Source: Patiria miniata (lineage: Eukaryota; Echinodermata; Asteroidea; Valvatida; Asterinidae). From it: a stretch of DNA of 64,000 nucleotides. The stretch's first letter is position 1. Each line of letters begins with the position of its first letter. The stretch lies in NCBI RefSeq assembly GCF_015706575.1, contig NW_024037072.1, positions 24,801,162 to 24,865,161 of the forward strand, written 5' to 3'. Below are positions 31,061 to 46,000 of this stretch, piece by piece. A program made the position numbers and the translations under genes. Below the pieces are notes generated by a model. That model did no database searches and had not been told where the DNA came from. It saw nothing but the letters and a program-made list of their open reading frames with translations.

Positions 31061-34000
31061 CTGAGGGAGGGTGAGGATCGAAGAGACAAAATGGAAAAAG
31101 ATTCATTCTTAATACAGAATGCCAATGGCACAACTGACCTTAACTCAGTTCTCCCCATAACACACCAGCCCCCCACCCCCCTCTCTCAAAAAAGTATATT
31201 TTTTCAGAAATTTCCATTCCTTTACGCAGATTATCGTCAACCCAAAAAGCCATGTTGAGATCGTATCAACATCAACGGATGTAATCTTAAGTGTTATACA
31301 TACTTGAGTTCAATGGGGATATAGCCCAGGTTGGACAACATCTTCATTGCATTACGACTGACGTCCTGGGTATTAATTCTACTACCATAGCAAAAAAATT
31401 CTAAAACATTTTTTTCATATTTTTAACTGATGCTGGAAGCTAAAATGTTGTTAAATATTCCTTGCGTCCAGAATTATACATACGCTGGGTTTAGAAAAGG
31501 CAAATATGTCCGTGGGCGATGTGTTTACCGAAATTAAACTGCAATTCCACGCTTTCGTTGCAAACATTTTCAGTACGAACTCCCCGTGTGAAGACTTACA
31601 CGCGCGTGCCATATGCGGCTGTGTGCGGGGTGTGCATGCACACGTGCGCGTAACTCTTCACTCGCATACGGGGAGTTCCTACTGAAAATGTTTTCAACGA
31701 AAGCGTATGCATAATTCTGGACACAAGGAAGATGTAAACGAAATTTCAGCTTCCTCCATCAGGTAAAAATATTTTGTAAATGTTTTAGAATTGTTTTCGC
31801 TTTGGCAGGAGACTCCGTTGCGTGTACACAACAGAAGAGTCCAACCTGGGCTAAATAGGGATAGTACAAATTCTACAAAGAAAATGGAGAAGGCATCTAC
31901 CAGGTACGGCTTGACATCACATGCACACATTAATGCAAACGACTCAGAATGCAAGCAACAACATTTCAATGGAATTTGCACAAACTCAACGTGACCACAC
32001 GACAGGAATGCTACTGGGTTGTTTGACAACAACAGAATTTTTTTTTTTTTTTTTTATCACAACTCATGTAGTCATGAATGCAGCTCATACATGAACAGTG
32101 AGGGGGAATATACGGTATTTAATGGCCTAACACCATTCACCCTCCCTCTGGGGTATTTTTTTTAAAACCTGTTAAACCAGCTACATGTACATGCAACACA
32201 CTTGTCAACATGACAAGCCTGCTCAGTGTCACAAGATCCATCAGGTTAAAATCACTCAAGGAAAAACTGCGCGAGAGTTTGTAGTCACCTCCTGTGGCAT
32301 TGTTGAATGTGACTAACTCTCATTTTGTCAGAAATGACCATTTATATGCACTGGTGTTGATAGCTCAATGCAGCAGCCTGCAAGGTTCCACAGACCTTTA
32401 CACCTGATGCACCGAGTTACGACTGGCAGGGTTAGGGTTAAAATGCTAAAATTGCCATGATAAGCAAGTTGAACATAAAATGTCTTTTTTTCCAAATTAT
32501 TGTTTCTTTTTCACGAAAACCCTTGTTTTTCATGAGTGGCTGTTTGTTTGAACGTCCTGTGGAAAACGAATAGCACCACCTATTGTTTGACACTGAGCAT
32601 GATGTCAGTTTTAAACAACGCCCCCATGGGAAGATGGTGTCAATGATATACAAATTATCCCAACATTGGATGGGGTGGGAATCAGCCTTGAGAAGTGCAT
32701 TATTGTCGGGGCCACAAAAAATTCAAAACTTGAACAGAAACTATTCCATAACTTTGTCTCATTGCACTCCTATGAAATATAAGATAATAAATATGTGCTT
32801 GGCCGGTATTAAACAAGTCCGTTTAAGACCAGCTGAGGGCCTGGTCACCTATATCCCTCGCCTTCGGCTAAGGCTATTATCGGCATCCATTCCCCCAGCT
32901 GGTCTTAAACGGACTTGTTCAAAACCATCCAAGCACACATTTATTCCCTTATATTTTTCAGGGTGAAATTTTGAAAATAGCACATAAAGTGCATCATTGG
33001 AGAGAGACAGACAGAGAAAGAAAAAATACGGTAAAAAAATGGATTTGCACAAACCCTCATCCTCATCCAGTTCATCTTCCTCACTGGAGTCACTGACATG
33101 CACGCTGATGGCGTTGCTAGGGGCAACCGTCCACTCAAAGTACAAACCAAAGCCGATGTCACAGTAGTCCGTGGCAAATTCCCAGAAGATGCAGTTGCCC
33201 TCCTCATGGGTGGGGACTCGGACCGTGACCGTCTCGCCGTGACCGACGCGGATCATGCCCTCTGAATCTTTGGCCAGTTTCTCCTTGAAATCCTGGACGT
33301 CTTCTGTTGTCCAGCAGTTGGGCTTGGCGATCTCTGGTAAGGATTCTGCGGGAACCAGGGGAAAGAGTTATAATCGTGTCAATCCAAAGTTAATCACGAC
33401 TCAAATCACAATTCATAAATACCTCAGACAGTTTACCCATTCCCATTGGTCGAGAGCCCATCACATGGGTGGTTTTAAACAGTTGATAAAACACCGGCTG
33501 GTTTTAAACACTTTTCCCCGTCATCGCCACGTTCTGCACCACATCACGCATAACAAGCGTGCGCGTTCCTATCTCCATATAAAGAAATCTTTAGTACTAC
33601 TTACGTGCGGGCCATTATCCGCATCCAGGCTCCCGATCTTTAACATACTTGTTTAAAACTGGCCAAGCACATATTTATTCCCTTATTTATGTTACAAGTG
33701 ACAGGGAATGAACACCGAATAAAGGAATGCCTTTAAGCAAATGTTACTCAAATAGTTCATCGCTTGGATGACAGGTTGACTTGTGATTGACTTGTGATGA
33801 ATGGATGGTTTCAAACTGACAACATTTTTAGGGGTTAATTTTCTTGAAATGCTTTGTTTCATTCACTTCTTTCCCATTGGAAAAAAAAATCTTGTGGTTT
33901 CTCTCATTGGAAATAAAAGGGGGTTAAAGTAAACCAAATTTCTCAGGGAGAAAATCACTCAATCAAAACAGTACTAACATGTTGGATATTTCTTTGAAAA

Positions 34001-37000
34001 CTGGCCAAAAAGCTATTCCAGGTTTTGAAAATTCCATTCAAAGTGGTTGATTTGTCTCATAATTAAAAAAAAATTGCTAAAAAGAGTAACGAGTTCTAAT
34101 AAACAGGTTATGAATTGCATGTGTAAATCAGATATGAAAGCAAGACAGAGCATCATTTATTAAATTACAATTTCAAAATATTGTGATAAATATCGCTTTT
34201 TTTCTATTTTTCAAAGTTACAAAATACCATTGATGTTTCTTCCAGCATCCTACGAGGGTCATGGGCTTTGGTGTATATAAGGTCTTCATTCTATATCATG
34301 CATGGTTTAAGCTACTCGTGAGATTTTGTTGCCACGTACATGTAATGTACATGTGTACACATGTACTTACCTCGGTCTGGTAACTCGTCTTCCCTCCTGT
34401 TGACATCCCCATTCGGTGCCTGAGCCTGGTTAGACAGCTGAAGATTAGTCAGGCCCTGCTCCAGATCACCCGTTGTTGAGGCACTCGAAACCTCACCACT
34501 GCTTCCTATGCAAAGAAATTATGGCAGAAGAGGTTTTACATCAAACTGAAATACCATACGTGAAACCATTCAAAAATTGTTCGAAATGCGGCACAGCCAA
34601 TGCGCGTCACGAAAATTTGACTCCCAATTTGCCGATGCACATGACAATCTGTAGGCAGTGATATCATTCTACACAAGACAAAGCCAAAGCCTGGTTAAAC
34701 GGGTCCCAGAACGCACAAAATTCTTTTCCAATGATTCCCAATGGCTATTCACTGGGAGTCTGTTCATACACAATGGGCCGGATTTAGCCCATTACGCAAA
34801 TCAATCATTGAGTGCATTCAAAAGCTGATGATGTACTCTGTTCAAATAAACATTATTCCCTAAAAGTGATTTTTTTTTTCCAACTTTGCAATCAGTGGTG
34901 GATGGCCACATTTGCAGAGCCGTCTCTTTGATTTTTCAGCTTAAACGGCCCATCCATTTACATTTCAGATAATTTTAATTCAGAAACATCAACACCAGAC
35001 ACACTTTACTTAGTTTGCCAACTTTATACTGCTTCTCTCTTAACCCCTAGGCCCTTATTGGCTAGGAACCATCCTAAATCCTGCAAAATCCTCCAATTGC
35101 CACCAAAAATTGTATTTAGCCTCAATCCTCCAAAATCATCCGTTTTTTCTTGAATTTGTACAATAGAGAGGTGACCATTGGCTCAATCCTTCAAAATCCT
35201 CCCACAATCACTGTTATTGGGTTGAGGCAGTGCCGATGACATTCTAAAGCAGTGCAGATGATATCGAGCGTAATGCAGGGCTCAATTATGCATAGCTGAA
35301 CATAAACAATGCGGGGTACAACCTACGAATTCGACAAATGCATCCTCCAAAATCAACTGACACTCTTTTGCCATTCACAGCCTCAATCCTCCAAAATCCT
35401 CAAAAACGGGCAGGAGGAATTTAGAGGATCGAGGAGGATTACGGTTAAGGCAAGCATGGTTGTCAGAGCATGTATTACGGACCTGTGACAGGGCTGTCCC
35501 CTTGCTGTTCCATTCTCCCCTGCTGCTGCTGCTGTAACTGCTGCAGGTACTGTTGGTAGTAATGCTCCTGTAACTGCCGTAGAAAAACTTGTTGCTGTTG
35601 AGAAGAAAGATGACCAAAAAAATGCTTTGTGAGAGCTTTCAAAACTGATGATAAATGGTAAATAATAACAATAATAATAATTGTGGCATATAATTAAGCG
35701 CAACAGGGCCATCACTCAGTGACGCTCATGGCGCTATACAATGATTAATTATACAAACTACAAAATGTATAAATGCTGAGTCCAAGACATATAAATTGCA
35801 AGGTACAAGCCGAAAAGGACATTGGAGTGTGAACAGGTAGGTTTTGAGTTCTTGTTTGAAGGAGATCGAAGAGGGAGCTTGACGGATAGAGAGGGGTAGA
35901 CTGTTCCAGAGAGTGAAGCCTGCGTGAGAGAAGCTGTGGTCACCCCAAGAGGGTCGGGATCTAGGAACTTGAAGAAGGCAGGAGTCTGATGATCTTAGCC
36001 TACGTGGGGGTGGTATGCATGTATTGAGTTTTGTAGTTGGGATTTTTTTTTGGGGGGGGGGGGTTGGGGGGCACAGGGTTAAGTCACACAATCATTTAGA
36101 GGTTAAAACCACAAAAGCTATTTACATGTAGGTGAGGTATCGGTAGGCAGCCGTTTTATGACCCATTATGTAAAGAGTGACAGTGGAAAAAATATTATTA
36201 TTATTATTAATATTATTATTGGTTTGAGTTTTACATACATGTACATGTACATGTACTTCAAAAGGTTGAAGCTCTACATCATGTACTAGTAGAGCAGTTC
36301 TCATAGAACAAAGAGTAATAAACTGCCTTTTAATACAGAAATCGACTGTACTTCAATGTGATCTTGAAAAGCTCACTTGAAATCTACTCAGAAACCGCAG
36401 GAAATTGAAGATGAAAAAGGAAACAGAGACAATTGCTAAAGAAACCTCTGTCTATCAAGTATTGTCCATATTGAACAGCCATTCATTTGTAAATTCATTT
36501 ATGCAAATCGGGTCAAGTATTAACCCTAAATTCCTCAACTCCATCAAAATCCATCCCCCCATTTTGGTGGACTTGGTCCTGCAGGCCTGGTTTGACTAAA
36601 TTTCATGGAGTATGATGGACTTGGGCTTGAAGGCTTAAAGCGAAGCATGCATTGGAAGCAGTGTGATTGATGGATTTTGGTGTAACAGTAGAATAGGGCC
36701 CGGAGTTAGGGTTAAAAGACAGATGATCACGTTTCTTCATTGTAAATAAATAGTTGTTTCGGGATGATTACATACATTCAGTAAAGTTGGGACTCACCTG
36801 CTGTGGGTTATTGGGATATTGCTGTTCTACGACTGGTTGTAACTGTGGAAGTAGCTGCTTATATATTGCCTCTTTAAACTGTAACCTGTCACAGAAATAA
36901 ACAAGAATATCAAAATACGGAAGTAACCACTTGAAAGGATGTGTTCAATACACTTGTCTCCGACCACATTACAGGCTCTGAACAAATTATGCCAAACCTT

Positions 37001-40000
37001 TAAAAGTCCCAATTTTGCAGGCCAAAAATATCATTTACATGTAACGTTTTTTATATATCAATTGGGCAATTAATTCCACGCAAAAGTTTTTGGGGCTAGG
37101 ATTGTGGATTTTAGGAAGTAGTTTTGCACACCCCCCCCCCCCAATACACCAGTGTCAAAACCTTTTCTTGTTGCTCCTCTGCAAAACTCCTTATTCCTAG
37201 TTTTGCAACAAACAATCCCTTCATCAATGGCTTTATGCTTAGACCAGAAATTCCATCACTTCCCCAACCCCCACCTCTGCTCGGTTAAAAATCACTGCCT
37301 ACCTTTCCTGTTCTTGTCTCTGTAATTCCTCCTCTGCTCTTCGCTTTTCTTCCTCTTCAAGTCGTTGTCTCTCTCTTACTTCTTCTTCCTGTCTCCGTCT
37401 TTCTTCTTCTTCTCTCCTAAAGATACGATTGGGGAGAGGTCACATAAACGAATTTACATGGACTACCTGAAAAAAAGATGGAATTAAAACAATACACTAC
37501 AACGTTTATTTTCGATATAATTGGCTCGCCATCTTGATTGGACACCATTTTTAGCTGTTACGTCAGCTTGGTGAATGCAAAGAATTAACCTTAATCTTCC
37601 CAAATCCTCCAAAATTATCTTTGCAATAGGGAGGATTTTGCGAAATTGAGGCTACGGTATACATGTATGGCAAAAATGTGTGCCTGATATTTTGGAGGAT
37701 GCACTGTGTCTTAGGCTGGACCTTGTTTTGTTAATGCTTAGCCATGCATATTTAGGCCTGGATTGAAATCGTCTGCACTGCTCCAGGATGTCACTGGCTC
37801 TACCTTAACATACTGACAGTGATTGCTGGAGGATTTTGCAGGATTGAGGCGGTGGTCACCCCTCCAAGGACCACATTCAAGAAATAACTGATGATTTTGG
37901 AGCATTGAGGCTGTATGCAATTTTTACATAGTGGCAGTTGCAGGATTTTGCAGGATTGAGGTTGCATCCTAATAAAAATGCCCAGGGAGTTACGGTAGGG
38001 TTAACGGTTAAGCATGGTTTGGGGTTTATGATCCAACTTGAAAGTTCCTTTTTGTTCTAGATGCTCCATTTAGGGGATATATTATGTTATTGACTGACAT
38101 TATTTCATGAAAGCCAAATATGTTTAATACGTACATGAATACGGAACTAGAACATTCATGATCGATGCACATTTGTACTCATTTTTTTTCAAAAGCCTGG
38201 TTCCCTGACCTGACAATCACCCGACATCTCATACATATAGGTCAGGTAACCGTCGCATTCAAAAATAGTAACGCAGCCAAGGTCCGACCTTGTACCAAGT
38301 GGATACGCCCAAATGGACAGTAAATACAGTTACTGGGCATTACGCCTGCAAATCAAAATTTACACACGGATACATTGTACTGTTGTATACCCGTGCTATG
38401 GCAAAAATATCCAGGTGTCAAAGAAAATTTATTCGAGTAACTCCGGAAATTTTCGGAAACGGGCACACTCCCACCTGTTCTTGCATGCATGGTCAGTGCC
38501 ATGGCGCCCACATTTGCATGTCCATGTACCTAAGATTGGCCAGAAATATAATGAGTAATGGCACATGGGAAAATCACTGAAATTGGTGTTATTTCTTTCA
38601 ATACAAAAAAGCATTTGCCTGGTCACTCAATAAAAAAGTACTCTTTTCCGTAATTTAAACCACCTTCCATATGTATGACATTTTGTGCACATTACTGTGT
38701 GTGTACCTTTTTCTTTCTTGCTCTTCTTTTTCCCTCCTGTGGGCTTCGATGTACGGTTTGAGCTGCGTACAGGTTTTATCCAGATGTAGACAGAATTCAA
38801 GCATAGCAGTTTCCTTGGTCATGCCACCAAGTTCCTGCCATTGTTTCCTGGAATGATACAAATATACAACAACATAATATGTTAATAACAGGGCGAACAA
38901 ATTTATGTACATTTGTATACAGCCTGTCTCAAAAAAAATGGTACAATCAGAAAAAAAATTGGTTAAATATGAAATTTCAAAATAAGTCATTCTTACTTGG
39001 CATAATATTAAAGAACAAAGACTGGGCTTTCCAATAGTGTTTGTTTGATCTTATTTGCTTTTGTCAATTCAGAGATACATGTATAGAATCAATTTAGTGC
39101 AATACACCAAAATCGATTTTGTGCCACTTTTATGCATGGGCAGAGTTGTTTCGAGTACAGTGCCATACTCAACCAGAAAGTAGCACAAACTTGATTTTTG
39201 TGTTCCGCAGTAAACTGGAGTTATCTCTGGATTGACAAAAGCAAATGAGATGAAACAAAAAGTATTGGAAAGCCTGGTCTTTTTTCTTTAATGTGGTGCT
39301 CAAAACGACTTACTTATGTTGAGATTTAATATTGAAAAAAAAATTGTTTTCGATTGTACCATTTTTTTGAGACAGGCTGTAATTCTTATTGTGTATTTCC
39401 AGGATCGAGCTGTGGTTAAACCGTTACATGTATGTCTGACTTCACAAACCATACCATCATGACTATAGGTTAAAGCCCAGTGTACACATATTTCAAATTT
39501 TACAGGTAACATCGGATCATCAAGCCTTTGTACACTGTAAGTATGCGCTGAAAATGTACACCGATCTGACCATACACTGGGCGACTGGATGAAATCAAAC
39601 ATGTTTCATTTTGTTGGCATCCGATTTCACCGGATCCGATGTGTCAAAATCAGTGCTCAATTAAAAAATCAAATTTGGGGGCTGAAGCTAGACAATTGCA
39701 TGGACAGTACTTATGTCCTTAATATTACTATAGTGAGCAAAATGTGTAAATGAATATGTTTAAACCATCAAGCATGAAATACATGTATGTATGTGTGTTA
39801 ATATATTAGTTTGTAAATTAACTTTGTAGAAAACACAGACAGTGAATGCCACATACATGTACATGTAACTTACATTGATAGCATTCAGTTTTACAGAAGT
39901 GATAACATTTGGCCTAACAGGCCTAATGCATTTTTAACGAATTAACAACCCCAGCACCCGATTTCACGAAGCGCTGCGAGGCGTCGCAACTCGAGTTACG

Positions 40001-43000
40001 ACGTGTAACACGTCGCAACTCGCGACGCGTCGTATCTTCCATTTCACGAAAGTTGCGATGTGTTGAACCGTCGTACATTGTAAGTTCCTTGACAACGGCT
40101 TAAAACACGTCGCAAGTTAAGATGTGTGTAGTGGTCGTCGCAAAATAAGAAGAGTCATTTCTAAGCCAGTTTTATGCCATAAACATTACATTAACGAGAT
40201 TATAATACCGAGGCAATGTGTGTAAAGTTGTAAATGGAAAATTCATTGAATAATTATGAATTAGACCGGAATAATAGAGTTGAAATTTCAAAGTAGCTAT
40301 ACAGTCCAATGAGAGCTTGTTTTCCTTCAAAATTGCATCGCACGGCCGCCATTTTGTTTTACGTTTTAACAAATTTCGAGCTGAGATCCGACGACCCTTT
40401 GTTGAATATCAGACGACTATTTACTGTACGCTGACAAAATACATAAAACAGTCAACGAGTTGTGCTATAAATACACCTACGACGCGTCGCACTTACGACG
40501 TGTTTTGTGAAACGAATCGCAGGACGCGTCGCAGCTGCGACGCATCGTAGAGATACGACGCGTCGCATCGCTGCGATGTATCTAATGTTACGAAGAGTTT
40601 GATGAAATCGGGTGCAGGTGTTGTAAGTAGATAACAATCAGAGATTGATACATCAAAACACATCCAGAGGACTCCATACAGTTGCCATACAAAGATGATG
40701 CATCATACATGTACACTGTATTTTGTGTCAGCAACTTCACATAATTTGTGTTACACAAAAAAATGTCGTGTTCCCTTTTTTTTTCCGGATTTGTCAGTCT
40801 CAACAAAATTCAAATAAACAGCATCAAGAATGGCTTTTACAGGGGAAATTATGTAGGACAATGTACATGTACTTGGAAATCCAAAATATGTTTTAGGGCC
40901 TAATTAATGAAACTTTTAATTTTTTTCATCATCTTTCTCAATGAATTCCTGTCTAACAAATAGACGGTTCCTTACATCTAAATAAAATGTTAATTATGGC
41001 AAGCTACTTACTCATTTGTGGTGATGTATTCATGACAAACGTTATTGTAGAAATAACGGTATGTATCAGTTACATAAAATATTTAAGCTGATGAATACTC
41101 AAGGAAAAATTGTCGTAGTTGCTCGGCAATAATATATGTATTTGTGTAGATGACCCTCATGTGCTTGTCCTCATGTCCATGTACATGTACATGGTGTACA
41201 CGGTACATGTATAGATACATGTATACTACACACACTGTACATCATTTATTATTGGCGACTGTGATAATATTCCTCAAGGCTCTAGCATGTCTAGCATACA
41301 ATATATCTGAGCACACAAGATATAAGGATTGATGGAACACGTTAACACTTATCCATGAACATCGTGTACATGTACATTGTACATGTATGAGATGTATATT
41401 ATGTATGTAAGTATCAGGGTTTCATCTAGAATTACCAAAACTGCCTGTCATACCGTGGTGCACTTTCAAAAGTACCTGTCGTCACGCAACAAAAAAGACA
41501 CATTTTGTCATGTGCGTGACTACATGTACATGTAGCTGCGTGTGTTTATACTGTTGTACGAAGCTTTTAATGCTGCACAATGCACTTGGCTGACTGTGGC
41601 GGCCGATTTTTCGCGTAGATTTAGAGGTATTTTGGGTACTTTTGTGTCTTCTTTCTAAACAAAAATACAACTTACGCGCTTTGTTTTTATTTAATTTTTT
41701 GCCACACAAAACCAAACTGTCAATTTTAATGTCCATTTGCTGAAATTCTACCCGTCATGTTTTATTGTCCATTTCGCAAAGTGGCCGTCCGGAATCACAA
41801 ACTGCCGGTCCAAAAGACGGGTGGACGGGTGGCTATAGATGAGACACTGGTACCGGTGAGTATATATGAGGAACATGTGCATACATGTACATGTACATGT
41901 ATTAGTACATGTTCAGTTCAGTTCAGTTCAGTTCAGATTCTTTATTCGCATAAAAATAAAATGCACAATAATGTATACACTTAGCAAATGTATACACTTA
42001 GCTAGACATTGTACAAGTAAAAAAAAACATGGTTCACTCCTTTTTTGCTTTCTTGGACCATGCATACACATGTACCGGAACATGTACATGTAAAATGCAA
42101 ACAAACTGCTGATGATGAAGAAGAATCAAGAATGTGTCATGTGATTATCCCAAATGCCCAACACAACGGGCATCTCTTACCTTCTGTCGTTGCCTACGAC
42201 GTCAAGATAGCCGACAGGCGGTGAGTTCGTAGGATCGTATTTACCGTTGGTTATCTGCCTCACGTAGGCCACTAACTGGACTTTGTCCCTGTAGGAAAGA
42301 TGAAATGCCTTTCCCTCTTTTTCTGTAAATAAATAAAAAAGACAGGACAGTTAATATTAAAAAAATAATAATAAATATTACTCCCAATGTTCATTATCAT
42401 TTAAAGCACGTGATCCTTTATAATGTCTGGGTCTACATATATCACAATTAAGGCAAATACAGGAGCGGAAAGCAAAAGTGTTTTTCTATCTTGGACGATA
42501 AATGTTGCAGACACGTCCCAACATGAACACACAAATGGACAGGTCCATGTACAACATGTACAATGTACAACAAAAATTGGGTGTATAACTGTGCATGTAC
42601 ATGTACCATAGAGCTATAGTAAATTACTAGAGCGCTAACTCTTTGTCCAAAGAGATGCCTGATTGGCGCATCCATGTTTGTACACAAACCTATGGAGAAC
42701 TAGCAATTTTGTACGGCTTTTGTACGGCTATTTGCATATCTGCGTTTGTATTCCATACCGGTACGTCATCGAAGCCGATACGCCCAAAACCGAAACGCAC
42801 GATCCGCAAATAAGCGTGTCATTTTGCTCTACGCAAACAGCGCAACGCGTGCGCGTATTCGCTGCAGATGATTTTTGCCGTAACGTTTTTGAACAGTCAT
42901 GACGGGCTTAAGTTGTTTGCGTATCTTCTACTTGCGCGTTGCATGAAGAGTACACTTTCAAAATTCGATCCATCCAATTTCATTTTGTTCTAGTACAAAC

Positions 43001-46000
43001 ACGCACATGAATTCAAAATGTCTGCGCCCAGGACGGCTTCAAAACGTCTCCGCGGGCAAGAATGAGGAGTTAGCGCTCTATAGTAATTTAATATAGCTCT
43101 ATGAACATGTACACAGACCATTTTGGTCCGTGATGTACACAACACAGATTGTGTGAAGATGGCCCACCCTTTCTATCTTACAAAGTCAACGCTCTCCAAA
43201 CAGAATATTATGTGTAGTAACGAAGATGGTGTTTTGAACATGTTGTAAATTGAATTTTAACATCAAGGCAGAGCGAGCCTGTTTATCTTCAGGACTTTCA
43301 AATAATTACCGGTATCATTCTCTTTAATTTTTACCGTGACATTTTCAAAGAATTTAAACAAAATGAATTTAAGACAGTTCTGTTCTGTATTCTTGTTTTT
43401 AACAGATTTACATGTACATGTATACAGTACATTGTACATGTTCTTTCATTTAGTCATATCATGCATGCACCCTGCTTCCCACACATTTTTTAAATGTAGT
43501 ATTCTACCGATACAATTACATACATGTGTATTTCGATCGTTATCTTTGAAAATAAAGGAATGCATTCTGCTCATTCATGTGTATGCTTCAGTGCCACCCA
43601 CATGTCATGCATGTAGGCATGTATACACATGTACATGTACATTGTACTATTTTCTTTCTAGCAACGATTGTTTTTTACAGTGTTCTCTTGTTCATCCTTT
43701 AAATGACAGTTTTACTACTTAATAAACACTAAACTAAACCTTTTCCATATTCAATCAATGACAAATATGCTACATGCAAGTATGCATAGTACATGTACAT
43801 GTTAATACATGTAGGTCAATCATGGGCAAATTAACTGAATACATTTCCGCAAATTTAAAATGACATTAATTATTCACAGCACACATGTACGGTATGTGAA
43901 CATGATAAAGTACAGCATTGTACCATATTCTAATAACTTTAAGAACAATATATACCACACATTTGTATTTCAGTACAAAAACCGAAAGCAATTTTGCATC
44001 TTTGATGAATATGGATGTACCTGGGGGGGGGGGGGGGGGGGGATGTGTACATGTATGCATGTACATGTATGTATGTAGTGTACATGCAAAAAGGCTGAGC
44101 ATACACAAAGCATAACAGTGTACAAGATGTACACATGTACAATGTACATTTTCAGAAGCTGTGTTCCTTGTTAAAAATAACGAGACAAAAAAATGCAGCC
44201 TGCTGCTTTTAATTCTATGCTTCTATGTACATGTAGGCTACAGTTGTTATTTTTAGAATACGAAACTCAATTCTTTGCCATCTACATAAAATTGGTATGA
44301 AAAGAATTCCATGAATTGCAAGAACCTTTGACGTGACATGTATTTTTCGATGGATGTACATGTAAATTACATACATGTATATCAATCTGATTCATACGTG
44401 TACATTAATGTTTATCATCATTTGACTTCCAATTTTTAAATTGAACAATGACAACGGAAATATTCAACCTGCCAAAGGGGTAATATTCCTCAACACAATG
44501 GCTATTATGTATTAAACAAAATGCCCCAGGAAAGGAAAATTTTGAAAAACAAAAGAAAGGGAAATTTTCCCCGAAAGTTTTATAAAAAAAAACTGATTTA
44601 AACACCAGCCCATATCTGATGATGATGATAGTCATTCAGGAAACTGTACATTCATGTTAAAAACCTGAATTTGATTGATTGAACGAATGAAATTACATAA
44701 ATTTACATGTACCGGTACATGTATGGTAACCAATTATTGTGTACATGGAAAACATGGGGGAAAAAAGACATGAACATACATCATTGTACATTGAAATACC
44801 ATGTACATGTACATGTTCAAACATGTAGTAAAATGCACGTGTACATTGTTACTGATGTTCCATACAATTAAACATAAATTTACAAATGTTTCTACCGGTA
44901 CCATACACTGTTAGCGTTTATTGTACACATACATGACATACTGCACCGGTATATATTTAAAGCCATCACTGTCAGACTGTATACAAAAATAGTAAGTCCA
45001 TTATGAAACATTTTTTACCTTCTTATTATATAAAACAAAAACTCACCAGTCAGTAATAAACCTCCAATATCAGACAATAATTGATTTCTGGGGGTTACCG
45101 GTACCGGTAGCAGGACACAATATACATGCAGATCGAGTTGAGAGTAAATGCAATGGCGGTGACAATGAATGATAGGTGTGCCTGCGCTTTCCTACAGTTT
45201 AGGAATATCAAGCATATGGGTCGACTGAGCATTATGTAGATGATAATAGGAGCCTAGATGTCAGACCGTTCCATTCTCAATGAGGGATAGTCAATGGGCA
45301 GGAAGCTAAATAAGTGTAAGTGACTTGACAGACGGCATACAATTATACTTGGTACTTGGTTGGTTCTTCTCCTAAGGACTTCCACAATGGAGTATAACTA
45401 GGAGGCCAGAAACACTGGGCAAACTCCTTCTTGTTCTATGTATTGAATATATATTCTTGTTCTATGTATTGAAAAGCCCTTTGCAACTAACCTAACAATT
45501 TTCACTTCATTAGTTTCCAATTGTTCATTTATTTATTGGTGTATTTTGTTTTAAATATTTTTATATATATTGTTAACTTTTATTCAATTTAACATTTTAA
45601 TTTTATTTGTTTGGGCCTAATAGAAGTTTTAGAACTTGGGATGTATTCAAACTTTTAATCTTTAATGGCGGTTTGTGGCTGGTCTAGTGTTTTCTTTGAC
45701 TGAACTTGTATAATTGTATTTTTTGTGAAAATCATGCCCATGCATAGAAAGAAAGACACATACATTGTATAAATGTACATGTACATTTTTATTTTTGTGT
45801 ACATGTGCCGGTACACCCATACTGAAATTTATCCATGTGGAGACATTTCTTTGTTCTCGTGTACTAAAGTTTTCGAGTTTGACAGTACAGTTTCAAAATG
45901 CTCTTATTTTAACCAGATTTAATTTCCTTGGCTGAAATTCGGACTTAATATCCCTTTTCTTAAACTCTACCAGTTGCGACCGATCAACATACCTTGGAAA

